A stretch of DNA of 64,000 nucleotides from Scedosporium boydii. Taxonomy: Eukaryota > Ascomycota > Sordariomycetes > Microascales > Microascaceae. The notes under the pieces are model-generated. The model did not search any database and was not told the origin of the DNA. It was given only the letters and a program-made list of their open reading frames with translations. The position numbers and the translations under genes are program-made. The stretch covers positions 40,194-104,193 of the forward strand of contig NJFT01000148.1 in NCBI GenBank assembly GCA_002221725.1, in the 5' to 3' direction. This document shows, piece by piece, positions 57,256 to 64,000 of this stretch (position 1 is the first letter of the stretch; every line of letters starts with the position of its first letter).

Positions 57256-59571
57256 ATGGAGGAGCCACATCTACATCCACGTCCACGTCCACGTCCACCC
57301 CAGGCGCCACTCCTTTTCACGGGAACCCCGGCCTCAATCTTTGAAGAAGCGAGTCGTGCCATAGCCCACTCGCGGCAAATCCAGAGACAGCTGATTGAAG
57401 ATATCGCCCCCGACGCCGCATCGTTCGCCAATGTCATACTGCCCCTCGCCCAGGCGAACAACAGACTCATGTCATGCGCCCGTCATCTCGTCTTCTATCG
57501 ATCCGTATCTCCAGACCCGGAAGTACAAGAAGCCTCCATTCAGGCCAAGTGTCTCTTTGATGATTTCACTGTCGAGACAGCCATGTTCGAGAAGCTCTTC
57601 GCTCTCGTGGATGCCGTTGTGCAGAAGGATCCATGTCTGGACGAAGAGTCGCGTCGGTTTCTGGCAGCGATTCATAAAGAATACCTCTCGAACGGTTTAA
57701 AGCTTTCGGTGGGCCATAGAGACCGCTTCAAAGAGATCAGGGCACGCATTAACCGCGTGACGGCCGACTTTCGACAAAACGCAAGTGCTTCAGAGGTAGA
57801 TGGTAACACTGATGGCGATGGCCTCTGGTTCAGTACAGACGACTTGAGCGGTTTGTCAGATGAGTTCTTGGGCAGATTGGAGCCAGGAACCGGCGAGAAT
57901 GAAGGAAAGATGTATGTAAGCCTGAGCCAGATGGAGGCTGGGCCGATGAGAAGCTCCGAGAATGGAGAAACTCGGAAAAAGGTCAGCATGGCGCTTGCCA
58001 GGAGATGCAAGGAAAACATCCCACTGTTCAAAGAGGCGGTTCTCCTTCGTGACGAAGCTGCACGACTGCTGGGATATCACAGCCACGCCACTCTTCGGCT
58101 CGAGGATCGATGTGCCGGAACGCCGGACACCGTGATAACTTTTTTAAACAGCCTCCGTGATCGGCTACGTGGGCAAGGAATGAGGGAGTATGAAGTTTTG
58201 AGGCTGCTCAAGAAGGCCGATATGGAGTCACGGGGAAAGCCTTTTGACGGTCATCTATTCCACTGGGACGCCCCCGTATACCACATGCAGATTCGAAAGC
58301 AGAGTGCCGTCGATAGCAAGAAAATTGCGGAATATTTCCCAGTTCAAACCACACTTAGCGGAATGCTTACCATCGTCGAGCACTTGTTCGGGCTTGTGTT
58401 TGTTGAGCTGGGAAGCGAAGAACGCCATCGGCTTTCGCCCTCGGGGAATGGCAAGGATATGGCGTGGCACGAGGATGTTCAAATATTTTCCACTTGGGAC
58501 GACGAAGAAGAAGGTGGAGGTTTTCTCGGGTATCTATATGTCGACCTTTTCAGGCGCCCGAGAAAACACGACCATGTCTCCGTTTTCAACTTAATGCCGG
58601 TGTGTGTATGTCTTTCTGGTTTCTCAAGCTTTGTTTGGGACGGACTGACCTTTTGCCCTAGGGGTTCACTCGTGAAGATGGAACACGACAATACCCTTCC
58701 ACAGCCATCGTGGCAAACATCCCAAAACCCGAACCGGGTAAGCCGAGCCTGCTGCGACATGGCCTCGTGGTGACACTCTTCCACGAGCTTGGGCATGCAG
58801 TTCACGATCTCGTTTCTCGGACTGCTTATGCGCGATTTCACGGGTCCGACGGGACTCCGGTCGATTTCGGGGAAATGCCCAGCCAACTGCTTGAGAACTG
58901 GTGTTGGACGCCGGAAGTTCTCGGGGTTTTGGGAAGACCTTACTCGTATCTCTCCGCGGAGTATCTGGCTTACTGGGAAGACAACTCAAACGGTGGCCCC
59001 AGACCCCCGGAGCGGATTCCAGAAAACGTCATTGAGGGCCTCATATCACTCAGAAGACTCAATGATGGCATTAACTCTCTCGGGCAGGTTTTCCGAGCCG
59101 TGTTTGACATGCAAGCCCACCATCCCGAAAGCCGCGAGTCGATCCAGGCACTGGACTTCACGGCGCTGTGGAACGACCTAGAACACGACATCGATCCGCT
59201 GGACGGCCCCATGGACATTGGCTTTGACAATCAGTGGGGCCACGGCTATTCAAAGTTTGGGCACATCATGGGGGAGTACGATGCAGGTTACTACAGCTAT
59301 CTTTTGTAAGAACGTCCTGCTGCGAGAGTACACTTAACATCTTGGCTGTTGCGCTAAATGTTTCGTTTATTCCTCTAGCTCCGAAGTCTATTCGGCTGAT
59401 TTGTTTCACACGGTTTTCAAGGCCGACCCGATGAGTGCAAAGGAAGGTCGGAGATACCGGTATGCAGTTCTTGAGAAAGGGGGTAGTTGGGATGGCGTGA
59501 AGATTCTCACAGAGTTTCTTGGTAGAAGACCTTGCAATAGTTCATTCAGCGCGGAGCTTGGTCTCGAGTGA
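57256..59571 (+). CDS. M3-family metallopeptidase (thimet oligopeptidase / saccharolysin-like)
   Basis: Exons 57256-58599, 58662-59305 and 59379-59571 give 726 residues, phases closing. The zinc site is HELGH (His489, Glu490, His493); the third ligand is expected in the downstream PSQLLENW block (about residue 517), which is present. HGYSKFGHIMGEYDAGYYSYLFSEVYSADLF near the end is the usual M3 C-terminal block, completed across intron 2. These enzymes cut short peptides, usually under 20 residues, in the cytosol or mitochondria. The N-terminus has an unusual HPRPRPRP repeat from a CCACGT minisatellite and no clear signal peptide. It sits between UstYa-like genes and a peptide precursor, so a role in trimming a ribosomal peptide is possible but unproven; a general peptide-degradation role is equally possible. 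Confidence 0.9.
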
Positions 59572-59659
59572 GACGCCCCTAGGAATTCTGTGATATTTAG
59601 AAAGGTCATGTCAAACGACGTCTTCAACTATCTCTTGAGATTGGTGGTGTGCGTATTCT

Positions 59660-60433
59660 TTAGCGCTCTTTGGAGCATGGTGGATAAATTATCTCTACAA
59701 TGTTTCCGATCTCGTCAAGATCTTCGGTGCCCGTTCCAAGTATCATCATGGTACAGTGGTCAGTATGCCTCTGCCAAATCACCTCTCCATCCGTGTTCCC
59801 TCCCTGCGTCAACGCCCGATTCAGCTTCTTCCACATATACAAGCAATGCGCCACATGCCACCTGCGGGTCGTCCAAATAGTTTCGGTCCGAGAACCCAAC
59901 GTATCGGGATCTTCGCTGAGGATATATGTCCCGTTCCGATCAGCATAGTACTCCCAAGGATGCAATGCTCTGAACTCCTTAACAAGGTCATGGTCAATGC
60001 AACGCGGGGGAAGCCACGCGGTAGCGACGATATCGAAGTGACAGCCGTTTTTCACGGCTTGCGTTGGCGTCTTACCACAGGGTAAGGGCTCGAAATACTT
60101 TGAGAAGAACAGGTTGCCGCTGGGGAAAGACTTTCCGTCGGCGGTGAGGGCGACTTCACGGAGGCTTGGAGGAGTAGGGGAAGTTAGAACCCAACCGGCG
60201 ATGAAACCAAGAATAAGCAGTGATGAGAATGCTGAGAATTTGAAAAATTGTCGCAAGGATGATGTGATGCAGGATTGTGTTGTGGGGTTGGAAGGAACAT
60301 GAAGCAGATGATGATGAGGCGCTCCTCCGGAGCTCTCAGAGGCGGCGAAGGCATTGCGGTTGGAATACTCGCCGTCATCCGGAGCCATGGGAGCCGCGCC
60401 AAAGTGCTCGCCTTTGGAAAACGTCAAAGCCAT
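59660..60433 (-). CDS. Single-pass membrane protein with two HxxHC motifs (UstYa-like superfamily candidate)
   Basis: Single exon, 257 residues from the ATG at 60433 (an in-frame ATG at 60604 would add 57 poorly coding residues). A hydrophilic N-terminus of about 65 residues, a membrane segment (about 66-88, FFKFSAFSSLLILGFIAGWVL), then an ectodomain with CGKTPTQAVKNGCHFDIVAT, EYYADRNG, a first HxxHC (RRWHVAHCLYMW) and a second (RHTDHC). Type II topology plus two HxxHC motifs is the same plan as UstYa, but the spacing blocks differ, so I treat it as a distant relative common in Sordariomycetes rather than a true DUF3328 member. It is convergent with the M3 peptidase (88-base gap). Function unknown; a copper- or iron-dependent oxidase is inference. 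Confidence 0.8.
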   Translation of the reverse strand: MALTFSKGEHFGAAPMAPDDGEYSNRNAFAASESSGGAPHHHLLHVPSNPTTQSCITSSLRQFFKFSAFSSLLILGFIAGWVLTSPTPPSLREVALTADGKSFPSGNLFFSKYFEPLPCGKTPTQAVKNGCHFDIVATAWLPPRCIDHDLVKEFRALHPWEYYADRNGTYILSEDPDTLGSRTETIWTTRRWHVAHCLYMWKKLNRALTQGGNTDGEVIWQRHTDHCTMMILGTGTEDLDEIGNIVEIIYPPCSKER

Positions 60434-61191
60434 CAATTGATTAAATTGAAATGACCTCAGCTGTGGCACGTTGGATGTGGGAGGCATCAAATGTCTCCAG
60501 ACGGGGAGAAGGTCGAGTCTGAAATAGAGATAAGAGGCTACAATTTCGGCGGTGGTGTCGAGATGGATGAGGACGGAAACTTCTTTGTCGATCCTCGAGG
60601 GCACATTTACGTGGGAAGTCCATCGCTGGAGGTTGACCGCGCTTGGGATAGTCTACTAGTTGGTATGCTTGGACATGGACGGGGGATATTAGCTTCGGGC
60701 ATCCTCTTACAAGGGACACAGGATTGAACATTGACCTCAACGTCACTGAGGAGAACCTCCATGGCAAAACGTACAACATCCAATACCATACTAACATTCT
60801 ACCATAAGTCCCTAGGCCGACTAAGACAGTGAGAGTCAGAGAGACGACGGGCTCACGTCAAAATTTACGGCTTCGCTGTTGCTATGTTCGACCATGCAAT
60901 GCATATGAGGATCCTCACGTTAGTGTAAGCGGATTCGTAAGACTTGGAATCCGTAAGCATTGATCTTGATCCGAGCTCGTGGGATGTGATCTCTTACCTC
61001 ACTCTATGATCCCGGTCCGACCCAGTCCAATCACCCCTCAAGTTCCAGAAGTATTAAATCTCGGCCCCTACTGCATATCATCGCATCTTCCCCATGGACA
61101 GGCCCAGCACCCACCCCGCGCCAGAAAAAATAAATAAATAGAAGACGCAAGACATAACCCCTCGGGTAGCAAGCTCTTCCAAATCCACGAA
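60434..61191. promoter_or_regulatory. Divergent promoter region
   Basis: 758 bases between the starts of the HxxHC protein (minus) and the small secreted peptide (plus). A TATTAAAT box lies at about 61052-61060, about 135 bases before the peptide ATG. Confidence 0.45.
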
Positions 61192-61442
61192 ATGAGATTC
61201 CCGGTTATTTTCCTGGTCACAGTTGCCAGCGTGGCCTTTGCCTCTCCCGCCATTGTTCGGGATCAGGGTTAATAGTTTAAGTTGCCCACCCACAGAAAGC
61301 TGTTGAGAAAACTCACCTTAGAAATCTAGAGGCCGGCCTCAATTATAAGCGGGAGCCACAGCGCAATGCTCAATCCGATTACAACGTCAAGTACTACGGT
61401 AAATGGGGAGAACTCGTGGCTGATGAGCTGGAGTCCCGTTAA
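61192..61442 (+). CDS. Small secreted peptide precursor, 62 residues, single KR site
   Basis: Two exons, 61192-61267 and 61330-61442, joined by a 62-nt GT..AG intron (61268-61329). The ATG starts a textbook signal peptide, MRFPVIFLVTVASVAFASPA. The mature part is only about 42 residues and contains a Kex2-type dibasic site (YKR, about residues 32-34), then a Tyr-rich stretch (DYNVKYYGKWGEL) and no cysteine. Earlier AG acceptors in the intron would put a stop in frame, so the chosen acceptor is the one that keeps the frame open. I do not recognise a family. It could be a processed peptide hormone, an effector, or a ribosomal-peptide precursor linked to the neighbouring HxxHC and M3 genes; none is shown. 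The gene is too short to be certain without transcripts. Confidence 0.55.
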
Positions 61443-64000
61443 TCGCAAGCCGATTGCCTGATCATGTCCTGAGACAGAGAAGAGCGGTTATTCAGCTCGG
61501 GATGAAAACGCGCTGTTTATTTTGGGGGAGGCGGTTATGGGCGCGTCGCACGGTGTCTTCGTTCATTAGGACAGAGTTTTGTTCTCTCCTTTCCTTTATT
61601 TTATTTACATCTTATTTCTTCTTGGGCCAGGACCTGGGTCCGATATGTTACTTGAGGCTTATACGGCCGGGCCGGGAACCATACACGTAGGTCAATAGGA
61701 ATTTGATATGTCTCGTTTTCTTAACACCGTAGGCATACTTTCCCTCCAAACATTTCGAAATCCCTTCATGTGATATTCGTAGACTTAGGAGGCACGCTCT
61801 GTCGGGTTTTGTCCAAGTTGCTGTCGGTTAGGGAGCAGATCCTATTAACAGGAACTCTTTGCCCGTAAGCGCCGGCCCCACATGCACCCGGTTACCGGGA
61901 ATCCCGGGCTCGCACGGCCGGCGATTACTTATGCGTAGGAGCAATCGGCTGCCCACAACGCCCAAGCCTCCTGCAGTTACCTCAGACCCGGCTACGAGAC
62001 GGCCTCTCTACCAGTCCAATATCCATTCTAAGTCTGGGCTACATCAAGTCTCCGAAGGGAGCTGGTATCTCTACCCCCGAGGATAAGGAGGACTTCGAGA
62101 GATCGGATTTAAATCCGGTCCTTCGTCATTGATCCTTCACGTCCTATAATTATTATCCTTTTCTGGTCGACACCCCTCCCTCTTTTTTTCTCCTTTCTTC
62201 TCCTTGTCCTTTTCGATTTGTACTGGCTTGATCGCCTCGACTTCTGTATACCGGCCCAGACGATCGAGGTTAAAGAAATCCGAATCAATGGCTCTTCGGC
62301 TACTCGGGGCCTTTGCATGTATTTATTCGAGCCGAAACGATCGAAGCTTTCTCTCTTGCCATAGTAACAGGAAATATCCGCTCCAAACCCAGAATGTCGC
62401 CCTTTTCCAGACGCAGGGCCCTCTTGCAGTCACCGAAAATTCCAAGCTTTGACCACAACGCGCGGCCTCTGTCAATGAGATTCTATCCTTGATTCCGGTC
62501 CCGGAGCGTCAGTTGCTAACAATGGTTGGCCAGCATGCCCGAATCAGGGATGGTCTAGGATATTTTAATAAGTGCTGAGTGTGCGGGATGCAGCTTTGCT
62601 ACTAGGGAATCTAAATTCGGAGATCAAGTAATGAAATGTGGTCGTGGCATGGTAAGGAGACGTTGTGACGAGAGCTCCCTTCACCCCAAAAGATCCGCTG
62701 CGAGATTCCCTCGTGAGGTTCTTGAGAGTAGGCTTCTTTCACCTTTTGCTCGTGGCAGTACCTATTATTGCGAACCGGCTTGGGGTCTGTCGTACGCCGT
62801 CGCTTCGCTCTTGGATCTACCGCCTCCATTTCTTAAATACCAATGATTTCAGTGGCGTTGATAATCTATGGCGCCGGAATACGGGGGCTTAATGAGGAAG
62901 ACATGCTTCCGCCGCTGCCGGTGGACGGTGCTCCTCTGCCGATGGTGGTGGCATCGGTGGGGCGAACGATGGTGGCTTGGTCGGCGCCATTTTAGGCAAT
63001 CTGGTTGCGCGGTCAGGTGTTTCAACAACGACAAGCGGGACACAACAAGCGAACTCTGAAGACGCAGCGGAAGCAGAATGCCACGCCAGGGACCTGCGGA
63101 ATCAAACATGAAGCGGACGGCAATTGGCGATCTCAGATTGTCAGCACCTAATAACCAGGTAATGGTGTGGGATTAATTTGCGCTTCTTTTGGACCTTGAC
63201 ACTTTGACACTTGAGGATTTCCATTTGCATGAACAGTACAAAGGTAATGTGTCCATAACTTCATTGCTATTGTTGATCTTTCTATATCCTAAATTAAGTC
63301 GGCGTCAGTGTTTGACTTTGACCCTGTTTTTCGCATCGCTTAATCCAGGACTTGAGACGGATGTGCCTCACTGTACAAGGGTCGATTGTTCCCTCTTCGA
63401 ACCGTTATCAATCTTCAACGAGAGCAAGTAGGCAAAGGTGTAACCGCAATTGTTCTGGCGTTGTAGTCCTTCCTAAATAGCCTTCAATGAACTGATTTGA
63501 TAGTAGGACTCGAGAATTCTCCCCACCGTCTCCTAGCGTCTCTGGTCGGCAGGAATTTCCATGCCTCAACCACGATGGACGGACGTGTGTCTGTTGTGTC
63601 TCTGTCTGTGTCTGTGGCATGTGGTGACGTTTCCTGTGCTCGTGTGCCCACTTGCCGCGAATAGCTCATTTCAAAATTTCATAGGGATGCCGGGATGCCG
63701 GGATTCCAACATGCCAAGAGTCCATGCCGGGTTGCCACACACCATTTCCCAGTTCCACAAGTGACAGACGCAGCCATTGTGCACCGAAAACCTCATTTCC
63801 GCTGCAGCTGTCAGGGAACCGCGCCCAGATTAATCAGATTAACACCTCGAACTTTTCCTCATTGGGTTTGATAGGGTTGCAGGGACCCCATCCAAGACCC
63901 CATCAATGCATCCATCGTCGTCATTGCAGGTCAATCCACGTAATGGAGCTGACGTTTTGTGAGCAAAGCATCTGGTGTTTTCTTATCCTTTTTTCTCCTT
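61443..64000. other. 2.6-kb region without a supported gene
   Basis: Short frames only. One 68-codon stretch at 62905-63111 (plus) encodes a Gly/Ala/Ser-rich segment with LVGAILGNLV and could be a last exon or gene remnant, but it has no ATG and I could not connect it to an upstream exon. Otherwise nothing recognised. Confidence 0.5.

Noticed and set aside
1..64000. CRISPR arrays, operons, insertion sequences
   Set aside because: No repeat-spacer pattern, no bacterial-type gene packing, and spliceosomal introns throughout; this is fungal nuclear DNA.

Overview
This window is a gene-rich piece of a filamentous ascomycete (Pezizomycotina) chromosome, most likely Sordariomycetes; I cannot name the genus. 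Support: genes are cut by short introns (55-111 nt) with GT..AG ends and CTNAC-like branch sites; families are fungal-restricted (Zn2Cys6 regulator, CFEM, UstYa/DUF3328, DUF2434, DUF7371-like, 2EXR, killer-toxin-like GH18 chitinase); there are no operons or Shine-Dalgarno sites. Most single open frames had to be joined across introns; for nearly every joined gene the exon phases close exactly on one reading frame.

Layout. 1-9664 (-): a giant DUF6606-DUF3638-DUF3645 P-loop protein whose C-terminus runs off the left edge. 9665-13059: long intergenic stretch. 13060-14698 (+): MFS/monocarboxylate-type transporter. 15087-16912 (-): secreted Ser/Thr/Pro-rich DUF7371-like protein. 17723-18589 (-): acyl-protein-thioesterase-like hydrolase. 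19045-20115 (-): EI24/RRT8-type membrane protein. 21448-24386 (+): Zn2Cys6 transcription factor. 24814-28940 (-) and 29733-30497 (+): a divergent pair, a 1283-residue killer-toxin-alpha/beta-like LysM/CBM18/GH18 protein and a 254-residue secreted protein of unknown family. 31345-32394 (+): 2EXR protein. 33181-33450: tRNA-like, SINE-like element. 34756-35618 (+): chitin/polysaccharide deacetylase. 36417-37829 (-): COG5. 39145-40876 (+): DUF2434 membrane protein. 42536-43842 (+): APP1-like DUF2183 phosphatase. 44579-46019 (+): CLN3/Btn1. 46365-49445 (-): GH115 alpha-glucuronidase. 52107-52900 (+): CFEM protein with an acidic repeat tail. 53406-61442: accessory block with two damaged UstYa-like genes (divergent), an M3 metallopeptidase, a third single-pass membrane protein with two HxxHC motifs, and a 62-residue secreted peptide precursor. 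61443-64000: no supported gene.

How genes may work together. Housekeeping functions (COG5, CLN3, APP1, EI24-like, giant P-loop protein) alternate with environment-facing ones (chitinase, deacetylase, GH115, CFEM, MFS). Two groupings deserve attention. First, the chitinase/small-secreted-protein pair has the parts list of the yeast zymocin architecture: a chitin-binding chitinase with a hydrophobic beta-like tail and a Cys near its C-terminus, and a separately encoded secreted protein of gamma-subunit size with an odd number of mature cysteines, one next to its C-terminus. Second, the 53.4-61.4 kb block combines UstYa-like proteins, a peptidase and a KR-containing secreted precursor, which resembles a decaying ribosomal-peptide (dikaritin-type) locus. 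Both functional readings are inference.
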